A DNA stretch of 37,164 bases, taken from Bacteroidota bacterium (GTDB taxonomy: Bacteria > Bacteroidota > Bacteroidia > B-17B0 > Aurantibacillaceae). The stretch's first letter is position 1. Every line of letters begins with the position of its first letter. This document shows positions 17,520 through 26,138 of the stretch, piece after piece. The translations under genes were made by a program, and so were the position numbers. The DNA lies in NCBI GenBank assembly GCA_013297775.1, contig JAAFIL010000035.1:1-37164 (forward strand), written 5' to 3'. Below the pieces are notes generated by a model that was given only the letters and a program-made list of their open reading frames with translations, did no database searches and was not told where the DNA came from.

Positions 17520-20135
17520 TTATTGAAATGGATTGGCGCAAGGAACGAGGCGAATATAATGATCGCCCGTAAATAATAAAATACCACGCGTTGCTGAGTT
17601 ACCATAGATTACATTGAAACTAATAAGACCAGTAGTGGCGGGCAATTGAGCGGCCACTATTTTTTTAGGTGGAGGTGCCACACTTAATTTGGCAGAGGGC
17701 GCAGGCGCACTTACTGCAACTTTGGCCGAGCTTGATAATGGTGGCGAGGCACTAGCCACTAGTTTCGGAATAGCAACAGACGACGCTTTAGCCGCTTCCT
17801 TTTTCATGGCCTTTTGAATTTCGTGATTAAACCCGAGTAACCTTGCCATGTTGCTGCCTAAGCCAGGAATGTATTCGCCTTGCAATCGGGCACGCACCAT
17901 GTCTTCGATTTGAATGCGCAGGTTGTCGTGATTTAATACATTACCCAAATATAAACGGCAAATTTTAATTTGTGCTGCCGTCATGTTTCGATTTTGACGA
18001 ATTAAATTAAGCCCATGTAATAAGCAATTTCCATCGGCATAAGTTTGTGGGATTGTGCCTTGGTAAAATTGATTCGTGTGCGCATCAAAATAATACCCAT
18101 TGGTACTTGCCCTGAGTTGATTAAACACATTAGCCTGCACTTGTAAAGCAGTGGCGGCGGTTTGTCCCTCGGCTACCGATAAAAACGCGTTGTCGTTTTC
18201 TAAATCATCTAAATACAATTGTATCACATGATCCGATATGGTAATTTGAGGAGTATCGTCGTCGTCGTAGCCTTCAATTACTTGGTGTGTATCTAATTCA
18301 TAATCTTCTTCATCCTCCGAGTCTGAGCCTTCCTCCTCCGAGGAATCGTCTGATACTTTAGAAGCAGAAGCACTTACCCCAAAATCTCTGTCCTCATCAA
18401 ACTCATCGCCACTCGATAAGTAGCCTGTTTCTTTCGAACTCGGATTGTCTAATTTTTCCTTGGGTTTTACTTTCTTCTTCATTCCCTCTATTACCCTACT
18501 CGCCTCTTCGGGAAACTTAACATAAATGGCATAAGCGGCATCTCCTAAAAATTGCTGCATGGCCGCTGGATTGGTTTTAAGGAACTCTGGAATTGGCCAA
18601 CCCGTATCGGTGTCGTAAACTTGCCAATGCGCTTCTTGAACTTTGAACGAAATACCATACACGCTACTTAACGATTGCAAGGCTATCTCGCATTTGGCAC
18701 AACAAATTTTAGAAATACCTGCATCAAAACTAATGGGTGTTTTTACACCTTCACGAGCAGCCACTACTGAATCTGCCGCACGCATCTCCCCATGTTTTTT
18801 GCGCCCTTTATGTCTAGGATTAACTTGATGAACCGCAATATTTTTAATCCCGATTTTTAATTGATTAATCACCTGCATGGCTTTTTGTAGCCGTCGTTTT
18901 ACCATGGCTGTTTTTCTATCTATAGTTTCTTGCTTTTTAGGACGACTCCCTCTGTTAACCAATACATTTTCGGTGAGTAGAAATAAAAGAGCTTTATACT
19001 CTTTAGAAGCAAACGTTAAATCTTGAGCAGCTACAACCAAAGTTTTTAATTGCCCTTCCAAATTTTGGTCGTGATGATTGGCAAAAACGTTTAGATGTGT
19101 AGAAGAAGCAATAACCGCCACGCAGGTTCGGGCTTGGTTGAGGGTTTCTATAATCCAAGCAATGCGCGATAAATTGTTATCGGCACCTTTTATACTAGCT
19201 GGGTGTCCAGATTTCATGGCACCGTGAATGCGTTTACTAAACGCTGCAACAAAAGCATCGCGGTTATCTTCCCAAGTATCGCTTTTGGCTTTTACCGAAC
19301 TGGGAAATGGTGCGTAAACTGGCGACTGTGGCGAAATATAAGCTGAGTCGAGGCGCGCAATAGCAGGTACCTTTTTAGCGGGTTCCTCTTTAGACGAGGG
19401 TTTAACAGAAGGCGAGGGTTTATCCATCTTAGGGGCAGAGGCAGGGCTCTTCTGCATTTTTGCAGCCGAGGCTAAAGGTGGCGGTGCCGCATCGGCTGGC
19501 AGGTGGTCTATTCGGCTGCGCAAAGCCAAAGCCATTACCGCCGAAAAAGAATAAGCGGTTCCACTATTTTGATAGCCCATTACCACCGCTTTAAAAGCAT
19601 CATCGTAACCTACTAATTCATCCTCTAAAGTTTCGTCACTTATTATATCGTCATCACCAAAAGGTTCGCCTATTTCTTTACGCACCAAACGCCGTTGTAT
19701 AGGAGGACTAAAGGCATTTGAATGTTTGAGTGGAGCGTATTTGAGTCCATTTGAATTTAACTTGGGTTGCAACACAGACGCAGCTTGTGCTTTAGCTCCC
19801 ATTACGTCGGCTTCGGTTTCTAAACTGGCATCGTCGTTAATGGCTTGCGTTTTCAATTGTACGCTCGGCTTTACGCCATTTATGTTTAAAGATTCTTGTA
19901 AGCCAGAATAAGTATGTTGAAATGGTTTGTTTTTTTGCGCAACCTTGGCATTAGCAATGGTTTGCAGGCTTTGTAATTGTTTAACCTGTGGGCTATTAGT
20001 TGCCATGGCTTGTATGCCTTCCTGTACTTTGCTTTCGGCACGGTTGTCTATAAAAGAAGATGCACCGCTCGACTTTGCGCTAACCTTTACATTTGTATCT
20101 TGCGCCAACTCTTGCTTTGGCAATTCGGCTTTCAT
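17520..20135 (-). CDS. Multidomain toxin-like effector: eCIS-cargo N-terminus, deaminase motif, OTU-like protease motif
   Basis: The 871-residue protein has no signal peptide. Residues 28-64 (FIDNRAESKVQEGIQAMATN, then SPQVKQLQSLQTIANA) and 98-117 (AINDDASLETEADVMGAKAQ) resemble the N-terminal segments common on cargo proteins of Bacteroidota extracellular contractile injection systems (eCIS), followed by a PPIQRR motif at 144-149. A Lys/Pro/Ser/Ala linker spans about 215-260. A helical region (290-440) leads to H448-G-E450 and C478-C479-A-K-C482, the HxE...CxxC zinc site of cytidine-deaminase-fold toxins. An acidic Ser/Glu/Asp-rich linker covers about 565-628. D701-G-N-C704 and H859 in GDHYIRL match the OTU cysteine protease catalytic signature. 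The protein would be a delivered effector that acts on nucleic acid or nucleotides and on ubiquitin-like or other protein targets; this is inference. No immunity gene or eCIS structural gene is adjacent, and it abuts the convergent porin gene. Confidence 0.72.
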   Translation of the reverse strand: MKAELPKQELAQDTNVKVSAKSSGASSFIDNRAESKVQEGIQAMATNSPQVKQLQSLQTIANAKVAQKNKPFQHTYSGLQESLNINGVKPSVQLKTQAINDDASLETEADVMGAKAQAASVLQPKLNSNGLKYAPLKHSNAFSPPIQRRLVRKEIGEPFGDDDIISDETLEDELVGYDDAFKAVVMGYQNSGTAYSFSAVMALALRSRIDHLPADAAPPPLASAAKMQKSPASAPKMDKPSPSVKPSSKEEPAKKVPAIARLDSAYISPQSPVYAPFPSSVKAKSDTWEDNRDAFVAAFSKRIHGAMKSGHPASIKGADNNLSRIAWIIETLNQARTCVAVIASSTHLNVFANHHDQNLEGQLKTLVVAAQDLTFASKEYKALLFLLTENVLVNRGSRPKKQETIDRKTAMVKRRLQKAMQVINQLKIGIKNIAVHQVNPRHKGRKKHGEMRAADSVVAAREGVKTPISFDAGISKICCAKCEIALQSLSSVYGISFKVQEAHWQVYDTDTGWPIPEFLKTNPAAMQQFLGDAAYAIYVKFPEEASRVIEGMKKKVKPKEKLDNPSSKETGYLSSGDEFDEDRDFGVSASASKVSDDSSEEEGSDSEDEEDYELDTHQVIEGYDDDDTPQITISDHVIQLYLDDLENDNAFLSVAEGQTAATALQVQANVFNQLRASTNGYYFDAHTNQFYQGTIPQTYADGNCLLHGLNLIRQNRNMTAAQIKICRLYLGNVLNHDNLRIQIEDMVRARLQGEYIPGLGSNMARLLGFNHEIQKAMKKEAAKASSVAIPKLVASASPPLSSSAKVAVSAPAPSAKLSVAPPPKKIVAAQLPATTGLISFNVIYGNSATRGILLFTGDHYIRLVPCANPFQ

Positions 20136-20333
20136 GGCATTGCTTTAATATGCTTAAAAATAAACAATTATAGTTTTTGATTAGTTAAAACTGTTCAAAA
20201 AAATCTATATGAATCTTTTTAACTGTAAATAGATACACCCGAAAACGCAAGCCTAACCATAGCTACACTCCATAGTTTTAACGAAGTAGAATTGAATATA
20301 AAAACAATAACTGTTTCAAAACGTATTTTGAGT

Positions 20334-21260
20334 TTAGCCTTTACCTGCCACCCAATCTATCCCTTTTTTTAGACCATTTAACGTATGTTGTTCAGCAGAG
20401 CCTTCTTCTGCCTGGTAATTGTATTCCCACGAGGCTAGAGCCGGTAAACTCATTAAAATAGATTCTACCCGGCCATTGGTTTCTAATCCAAATTTAGTAC
20501 CCTTATCATATACCAAATTAAACTCTACATAACGCCCGCGCCTCAACAATTGCCACTGTTTATGTTGCGCCGTAAAAGGCTTGTGCTTGCTTTTATTAAC
20601 CAGATGTGTATATGTAGGCGCAAATGTTTCGCCAACGTGTTTCCAAAAATTAAGATTTTGATTAAAACTTAAATCGCCATCGTTTAAGCGATCAAAAAAG
20701 ATACCACCTATGCCACGGGTTTCTTTCCGATGTAAACTATAAAAATAATCATCGGCCCATTTTTTAAAGCGATTGTAATAGGAAGGATGCGCTGCGTCGC
20801 AAACGGTTTTGAGTGCTTGATGAAAAAATTGCGCATCGGTAGCATCAATATAATGTGGGGTTAAATCTATGCCGCCTCCTAACCATTTCACACCTCCACT
20901 CATTTCAAAGTAACGGATGTTCATGTGTATAATAGGCACCCACGGGTTTTGCGGATGAATAACAATAGAAACACCCGTAGCAAAAAATTGGGGTTTCTCG
21001 TGTTGCTTCTCAATGATACTGTGTGCTTTTTCTTGAAATAAAAACTGCGGAGCATCGCCATGAACGGCACTAAACATAACGCCTCCTTTTTCAAATACCG
21101 AACCGTTTTTAATAATGCGCGAGCGGCCGCCTCCACCCTCTTCACGTGTCCAATTTTCTTCTAAAAAAGTGGCAGTCCCATCTAAATACTCCAACTGTTC
21201 ACAAATCGAATTTTGTAAATGCTTTAACCACGAACTAATGTCGTCGCGTGTTACTTCCAT
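20334..21260 (-). CDS. hemF: Oxygen-dependent coproporphyrinogen III oxidase
   Basis: HemF converts coproporphyrinogen III to protoporphyrinogen IX using O2, in the cytoplasm. The length of 308 residues is standard. The family signature is plain: FFATGVSIVIHPQNPW at residues 92-107, IIHMNIRYFEM at about 110-120 and WLGGGIDLTPHY at about 126-137. GGRSRIIKNGSVFEKGGV at 44-61 and RRGRYVEFNLVYDKGT are also typical. The ATG overlaps the end of the upstream LysM gene by ten bases, indicating translational coupling. With ctaA in the same window it supports aerobic heme metabolism. Confidence 0.97.
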   Translation of the reverse strand: MEVTRDDISSWLKHLQNSICEQLEYLDGTATFLEENWTREEGGGGRSRIIKNGSVFEKGGVMFSAVHGDAPQFLFQEKAHSIIEKQHEKPQFFATGVSIVIHPQNPWVPIIHMNIRYFEMSGGVKWLGGGIDLTPHYIDATDAQFFHQALKTVCDAAHPSYYNRFKKWADDYFYSLHRKETRGIGGIFFDRLNDGDLSFNQNLNFWKHVGETFAPTYTHLVNKSKHKPFTAQHKQWQLLRRGRYVEFNLVYDKGTKFGLETNGRVESILMSLPALASWEYNYQAEEGSAEQHTLNGLKKGIDWVAGKG

Positions 21261-22924
21261 CCAGTACGTTCTATTTTATAATTGTTATACTTAAAAATGT
21301 ACATGCCTTTGTTATCGAAGCCTGTGCTGTTATCTGGGCGATAAAATTTAAAGCGTGTGTAAGGCAACTCTAGGTTTTGCTTGTCTAAACTTAATAATCC
21401 ATCTATGCCATTTTCTTTCAACGATTTTAGATAATAGTAGCCTAAATCAAATCCCTCAAAAAAGTATTCGCTCGGAGCCGTGTTCATTTGTTGCTTGTAA
21501 TCTTTACTTAATGTTTGATAGGCTGTTGTATTTGTAATATTATTTTGCGCAGGAAAGGTAAATTGCAATTGGTTCAAATATTCTTGATCTAAATTTTCGA
21601 GAGCCGATATATTTTGCCAACCACACAACACCATATCTTTCTTTCCCGAAAAAATAGATAATTGTGTAATAAAATCCATTATAAATACTTGATTGGCACT
21701 AAAGGTTACCACTATATTTTTGACACCCGATTTATATGCCGCCTTTACACCAGCTATACCTTTTACTTCGGTTACCGTATCTACAACGCCGCGCTTACGA
21801 TCGGATAGGCGGTCATTGTAATAGTTTTTAAAGGCTTTTACAAAGGCTTGTTCTTTAACATCTTTTCCTGCACTCACAATCATGAGATGACCGTTGCTTT
21901 GTTTTAAAGAATCGATGCAATAATCGGCCAAGCCTTCTAACAACGTGTATTGCGAAGGTGTCATTTTAGAAGTCCAAACATTATTAAATAAAATTTTATT
22001 TTGCTGTGTAAATGGCGAAATGATCGGAATAGATAATTGTTTAGCTTTTTGTGATGCCGTTTTAAACCCCCCCGCATATAAAGGTCCTACCACCATATCG
22101 AGTTGTTTAAACGATTCTGCATTTACTAAACTTTCAATTTTGCCCGAGTCTTTATCATCTACATCAAACAAATTCAAATTAATTTCTAAGTCTTTTGAAG
22201 TTAAGCTATCCACAGCGCGTTTAAAGCCCAAATAAAAATCAATGGCTAAAGTAGATAAATTCGGAAAATTTTGTTTTTTACTGGCTAAGTAATTGATGTC
22301 GGTTGCCAAAGTTTGATCTAATCGAAAAGGTAAAAATAAACCAATGGTATAACTTTGTTTTTTGGGGCGTATTACATGTGGATTTATGGAATCTAAATTA
22401 AAAACGGGGGTCGCTGTTTTGGTTGGTAAAGCTGCAACGGCAATCGTTCCAGCAGTTTTCCGTTTTTCGCCAATAATTAACAGTTGCCCTTCTTTCACAC
22501 CAAGTGCCAACGTTGGGTTTCTTTTTTCTAACTCTTTTTCAGATTGATTTAATTTTTTACTCAGGCTATATAACGTTTCGCCTTTTGTTACTTTGTAGGT
22601 TATGTAACGGTTGGTATCTATGGTGGTAGTAGCGGTTGGTGCCGTAAGTGTTGGTGTACTAACTGTTGGAACTGTAACAAATGGAATTTTAATTTCTTCA
22701 CCTACTTTGGTACTTTTTTCGGCTTGCGGATTTTCTGCATAAATCGTTTTTAAATCTACACCATACAAACGGGTTAAGGCATATAAACTTTGTCCCTTCT
22801 CTAATTTATGAATATAATATTTTTTACCTTGAATGGTTTGCACATTGGTACTTTTAACTTGTGCCGCCAAACCAAATGGCAGCAACAAAAGCAAGTAAAA
22901 GCAATATTTAAAAATTAGTTTCAT
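21251..22924 (-). CDS. LysM-repeat protein fused to a periplasmic-binding-protein domain
   Basis: The 557-residue protein has a signal peptide (residues 1-21, ending LAAQ). A first LysM domain covers about 36-81 (YYIHKLEKGQSLYALTRLYG) and a second covers about 107-152 (YITYKVTKGETLYSLSKKLN). A type-1 periplasmic-binding-protein-like domain runs from about 190 to the end (IGLFLPFRLDQ, VVGPLYAGGF, IPIISPFTQQN, YFFEGFDLGYYYLKSL). LysM domains bind peptidoglycan; the second domain resembles branched-amino-acid-type binding proteins and the LpoA fold. By analogy it may be a periplasmic cell-wall regulator, but that is inference. It lies between guaA (44-base gap) and hemF (ten-base overlap), an arrangement suggesting one operon. 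Confidence 0.85.
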   Translation of the reverse strand: MKLIFKYCFYLLLLLPFGLAAQVKSTNVQTIQGKKYYIHKLEKGQSLYALTRLYGVDLKTIYAENPQAEKSTKVGEEIKIPFVTVPTVSTPTLTAPTATTTIDTNRYITYKVTKGETLYSLSKKLNQSEKELEKRNPTLALGVKEGQLLIIGEKRKTAGTIAVAALPTKTATPVFNLDSINPHVIRPKKQSYTIGLFLPFRLDQTLATDINYLASKKQNFPNLSTLAIDFYLGFKRAVDSLTSKDLEINLNLFDVDDKDSGKIESLVNAESFKQLDMVVGPLYAGGFKTASQKAKQLSIPIISPFTQQNKILFNNVWTSKMTPSQYTLLEGLADYCIDSLKQSNGHLMIVSAGKDVKEQAFVKAFKNYYNDRLSDRKRGVVDTVTEVKGIAGVKAAYKSGVKNIVVTFSANQVFIMDFITQLSIFSGKKDMVLCGWQNISALENLDQEYLNQLQFTFPAQNNITNTTAYQTLSKDYKQQMNTAPSEYFFEGFDLGYYYLKSLKENGIDGLLSLDKQNLELPYTRFKFYRPDNSTGFDNKGMYIFKYNNYKIERTGWK

Positions 22925-22968
22925 CGTATCGTGTATGCGTTAGAAAAATTATACAAAAAGGATGCCAT

Positions 22969-24498
22969 TTATTCCCACTCAATAGTAGCCGGTGGCTTAG
23001 AACTGATGTCGTAAACCACACGGTTAACCCCTTTTACTTTATTAATAATAGCGTTGCTAATTTTTGCTAAAAAGTCGTAAGGTAAATGACACCAATCGGC
23101 TGTCATACCATCGGTACTACTCACGGCGCGCAAGGCCACCACATGTTCGTAAGTGCGCTCATCGCCCATTACACCTACACTTTGTATGGGTAGAAAAATA
23201 GCACCTGCTTGCCACACTTGGTCATATAAACCATGGGTTTTAAGCCCTTCAATAAAAATGGAATCAACTTCTTGTAAGATGGCTACTTTCTGCGGCGTAA
23301 TATCGCCCAAAATACGAATGGCTAAACCTGGCCCTGGAAAGGGATGACGATTTAAAATAGCAGGATCGAGGCCTAATGCTTTGCCTACACGTCTTACTTC
23401 ATCTTTAAACAAACTGCGGAGCGGTTCTACCACTTTTAATTTCATGTAATCGGGCAAACCACCTACATTATGATGCGATTTAATAGTAGCCGAAGGCCCT
23501 TTAACGCTTACACTTTCAATCACATCTGGGTAAATGGTGCCTTGTGCCAACCATTTCGCATCTGTAATTAATTTCGATTCGTCATCAAACACATCTACAA
23601 ACACTTTACCAATGGCTTTGCGTTTTGCCTCAGGATCGCTAACACCGTTCAGTGCTTCGTAAAACCGCGTTTTGGCATTTACACCTTTTACATTCAACCC
23701 TAAATCTTGATACGAATGCAATACACTTTCAAATTCATTTTTTCGGAGCAAACCATTATCTACAAAAATACAATGCAAGTTTTTACCAATAGCTTTGTGT
23801 AATAGAAGCGCTGCCACGCTGCTATCAACGCCACCACTCAAACCTAAAATAACTTTATCGTTGCCGAGTTGGGTTTGCAAAGTACTAATGGTTGTATCTA
23901 TAAACGAGTCAGGAGTCCAATTACCACTGCACTGACAAATGGTATAAACAAAATTTTTGAGTAGCGTCATTCCATCGGTTGAGTGATACACTTCGGGATG
24001 AAATTGTATGCCATAAGTAGATTCGTTGGCTATCGCATAAGCAGCTACTTTAACATCGTGGGTGCTGGCAATAATGGTATAATCATTTGGAATGGTTAAA
24101 ATAGTATCACCATGGCTCATCCACACTTGCGAATGGGTTGGGATACCTTTTACTAAAACATGTGTATCATTAACAAAACTAAGGTTAGCGCGTCCATACT
24201 CGCGTGAGTTAGATTTACCCACTTCGCCACCAAAAAAATGAGCTAAGTATTGTGCGCCATAGCAAACACCTAAAAGCGGTAATTTACCTTTAATGGCACT
24301 TAAATCGGGGCTTGGCGGATTATTTTCGCGCACGCTATGTGGGCTGCCCGAAAGGATAACCCCTTTTATGGATGCGTTTAGTGTCGGGATTTTATTGTAC
24401 GGATGAATTTCGCAATACACATTAAGTTCGCGTAGGCGGCGAGCAATAAGCTGCGTATATTGAGAACCAAAATCGAGAATTAAAATTTGTTCTTGCAT
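22969..24498 (-). CDS. guaA: GMP synthase (glutamine-hydrolysing)
   Basis: GuaA aminates XMP to GMP. The class I glutamine amidotransferase domain occupies about residues 1-190, with the nucleophile C79 in LLGVCYGAQ and partners H167 and E169 in FHPEV. The ATP pyrophosphatase domain follows, with the P-loop-like SGGVDSS at 221-227. The C-terminal dimerisation domain carries [15 protein letters not shown] and ends with the invariant KPPATIEWE. At 509 residues it is complete. A TACTTTTG -7 box ends nine bases upstream of the ATG. It is the first gene of a probable three-gene operon with the LysM protein and hemF. Confidence 0.98.
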   Translation of the reverse strand: MQEQILILDFGSQYTQLIARRLRELNVYCEIHPYNKIPTLNASIKGVILSGSPHSVRENNPPSPDLSAIKGKLPLLGVCYGAQYLAHFFGGEVGKSNSREYGRANLSFVNDTHVLVKGIPTHSQVWMSHGDTILTIPNDYTIIASTHDVKVAAYAIANESTYGIQFHPEVYHSTDGMTLLKNFVYTICQCSGNWTPDSFIDTTISTLQTQLGNDKVILGLSGGVDSSVAALLLHKAIGKNLHCIFVDNGLLRKNEFESVLHSYQDLGLNVKGVNAKTRFYEALNGVSDPEAKRKAIGKVFVDVFDDESKLITDAKWLAQGTIYPDVIESVSVKGPSATIKSHHNVGGLPDYMKLKVVEPLRSLFKDEVRRVGKALGLDPAILNRHPFPGPGLAIRILGDITPQKVAILQEVDSIFIEGLKTHGLYDQVWQAGAIFLPIQSVGVMGDERTYEHVVALRAVSSTDGMTADWCHLPYDFLAKISNAIINKVKGVNRVVYDISSKPPATIEWE

Positions 24499-24506
24499 AT
24501 TGGGCG

Positions 24507-24514
24507 CAAAAGTA
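24507..24514 (-). promoter_or_regulatory. Probable -7 element of guaA operon promoter
   Basis: The minus strand reads TACTTTTG, an exact TAnnTTTG box, only eight bases before the guaA ATG. If used, the mRNA would be leaderless or nearly so. Confidence 0.55.
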
Positions 24515-24588
24515 GTATTTAATTATGGCTTACGTGTATTTTAAATCCCTGATTTTTAAGCCTTTTTTGAATAAATAAAACCAAACAC

Positions 24589-24617
24589 TTTGCAAAACAA
24601 AAAAAAGTGTATATTTG
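24589..24617 (+). promoter_or_regulatory. Promoter of tRNA-Pro
   Basis: TTTG at 24589-24592 and TATATTTG at 24610-24617 are separated by 17 bases and match the Bacteroidota -33/-7 consensus. The mature tRNA starts 29 bases after the -7 box. Confidence 0.75.
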
Positions 24618-24645
24618 CGCTCCGTAATTGTAAAAATTACACGTT

Positions 24646-24719
24646 CGGGGTGTAGCGTAGCCCGGTATCGCGCCTGCTTTGGGAGCAGGAGGTCGTCAGT
24701 TCGAATCTGGCCACCCCGA
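24646..24719 (+). tRNA. tRNA-Pro (anticodon TGG)
   Basis: The 74-base gene folds into a standard cloverleaf. The acceptor stem is CGGGGTG/CACCCCG with discriminator A. The anticodon stem CCTGC/GCAGG surrounds the loop TTTGGGA, giving anticodon TGG, and the T arm contains GTTCGAATC. CCA is not encoded. It lies divergently from guaA and next to an accessory patch, a common insertion neighbourhood. Confidence 0.97.
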
Positions 24720-24752
24720 CAAATAAAAGTTCTTATTTACAACATGGTGTTG

Positions 24753-24778
24753 AAACCCGCTAGATGGCGGGTTTTGCG
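24753..24778 (+). terminator. Intrinsic terminator after tRNA-Pro
   Basis: AAACCCGC at 24753-24760 pairs perfectly with GCGGGTTT at 24767-24774 with a six-base loop. Short T runs follow (TTTTGCGTTTTT across the end of the stem). It begins 34 bases after the tRNA. Confidence 0.8.
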
Positions 24779-24830
24779 TTTTTAAAGTATTTTTTGTCTT
24801 AATATTTTTCGGTGTTCAAAAATGTATCCA

Positions 24831-25118
24831 TTATAATCCGTTTAAAAAGGCGGCTTTAGCGGTGTGGTTGTTGGTGATGTGCTTAACAATATATCTATTT
24901 TCTTTTTTTTCAAAGAAAGCATACCAAACTGTTCGCTTGCTGCCGTTTAGTTTGGCGTAATACTGGCCGTGTTTTATAAGCCGTGTTGGAGTGGTGTGAT
25001 GCCTTTTGTACGGTAGTTCAGTGATGATTTGATCAACTAAACTATTAACGTAGCGTAATGCGTTTTCTTCGTAGCTAAAATACGCTTTCTTAAATAGGAT
25101 GGTAACCAAGTCCGCCAT
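24831..25118 (-). CDS. RelE/ParE-superfamily toxin-like protein
   Basis: The chosen ATG gives 95 residues (starting MADLVTILF). The size and the order of elements fit small RelE/ParE mRNA-interferase or gyrase toxins: two helices (SYEENALRYVNSLVDQI), then a beta hairpin with basic residues (YYAKLNGSKRTVWYAFFEK, NRYIVKHITNNHT) and a final short helix. A TTG at 25157 would extend it by 13 residues and make it overlap the upstream small gene by 13 bases. With the ATG start the gap is 26 bases. The gene pair order, antitoxin-like gene first, is the usual one. Specific family and activity are not certain. Confidence 0.65.
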   Translation of the reverse strand: MADLVTILFKKAYFSYEENALRYVNSLVDQIITELPYKRHHTTPTRLIKHGQYYAKLNGSKRTVWYAFFEKKENRYIVKHITNNHTAKAAFLNGL

Positions 25119-25144
25119 GTAAATGCGAACACTATCTACTATTA

Positions 25145-25369
25145 TTATTTCTTCCAAGGCAAACTTTTAATGTGAACGTGTAAAGCCTTCCTAAACTCTT
25201 CGGGACTTAACCCACCTTTAGCCCATTCCTTGTCAAACTCATCGGGTTCAATGGCACCCAATTGTTCTAACACAGGAGCAATAGCCTCGCCATGCTTTTT
25301 ATAATCGAACGTTACGGATTTTATTTTTCCGCTTGCTGTTTTATGTATTTGTATGCCTGCTACTCTCAT
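25145..25369 (-). CDS. Small antitoxin-like protein upstream of RelE/ParE-like toxin
   Basis: The 74-residue protein is lysine- and glutamate-rich and has no signal peptide. Its N-terminal half (GIQIHKTASGKIKSVTFDYK) looks like beta strands and the C-terminal half (EFDKEWAKGGLSPEEFRKAL) like helices. I recognise no DNA-binding fold. Position, size and tight linkage to the downstream toxin-like gene make an antitoxin role plausible. The direct repeat at 25385-25429 begins 15 bases upstream, in the promoter zone. Confidence 0.55.
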   Translation of the reverse strand: MRVAGIQIHKTASGKIKSVTFDYKKHGEAIAPVLEQLGAIEPDEFDKEWAKGGLSPEEFRKALHVHIKSLPWKK

Positions 25370-25384
25370 GCAATAAAGATAAGA

Positions 25385-25429
25385 AAAAAAGAAAAGCGAT
25401 TACTTTAATGGTTTGCTAGGTAAAACTAA
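25385..25429 (+). repeat. 45-base direct repeat, copy 1
   Basis: This segment, containing GAAAAGCGATTACTTTAATG, is repeated at 26338-26382 with only two mismatches. The two copies bracket the polyvalent-kinase-like gene, separated by 908 bases. This copy lies just upstream of the toxin-antitoxin-like pair. Confidence 0.9.
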
Positions 25430-25506
25430 ATTAGGCTTGCTTCTGGTTAAGCGTAGTTTTCTCGTCTCACGAAAAAATCTTACATTGGTGTAAATATTTC
25501 GTAAGC

Positions 25507-26138
25507 ATGAATTACAAAGTATCATTTCAGGAAATGGACAAGTTAGGCACGGAAAAATTATCCAAACAGTTACGTCTTACCTTAGAGGAAAAAAGAAAGC
25601 AGTTTCAAATCTTAAAAAAACAAAGTTCAACAAACTCGAAGAAACAAAAATCTTAATTGAGTGCATTGAGCAACACTTATTGTGGCATAATATAGAGTAC
25701 GATTCTAATTACATTGGCGAAGGAGCCGAACAAGAGATATGTGAATATACAAATCTAGACTTTGTAATAAAGTTGAACGATAGTATCTTTTATGAATTTT
25801 GGGAAGATTATCTGAATAGCCTGTTATTACACAACTTTTTCTTTCCCCATTTAGCTTATAATTTACTAGGTTTCAAAATGAATGACGGCAAACTTTGTTC
25901 GGTAGTAAAGCAGCCTTTTGTGAAAGCAACAGAACCCACAAATCTCGATAATGTCAAAGAGTTCCTAACATCCAATGGGTTCATTAACAAAAAAGATAAT
26001 GACTATTTTCATCCTGAATTAGGAATTATCTTAGAAGATCTGCACGACGAAAACGTGTTAACAAGCGAAGGTGTGCTACACTTCATTGATACAGTCTTTT
26101 TTCTAACAGATAAGTTTTATGACACCGATGGGTCATAA
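25507..26138 (+). pseudogene. Polyvalent-protein kinase-like gene, frameshifted at second codon
   Basis: A long open frame ends at 26138 and shows the protein-kinase-like domain common in Bacteroidota mobile DNA. It includes an N-terminal segment (IISGNGQVRHGKIIQTV, coded from 25521), then YIGEGAEQEI, VIKLND, KQPFVKATEP and the catalytic-loop-like LEDLHDENVL near the end. That frame has no ATG, GTG or TTG before a TTG at 25680, which would delete about 57 conserved residues. An ATG at 25507 is one base out of register: inserting one base after it would give a start directly continuous with LQSIISGNG. So the gene appears to carry a one-base deletion near 25509-25510, or a sequencing error. If translated from the TTG at 25680 it would be 152 residues. 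Confidence 0.72.
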
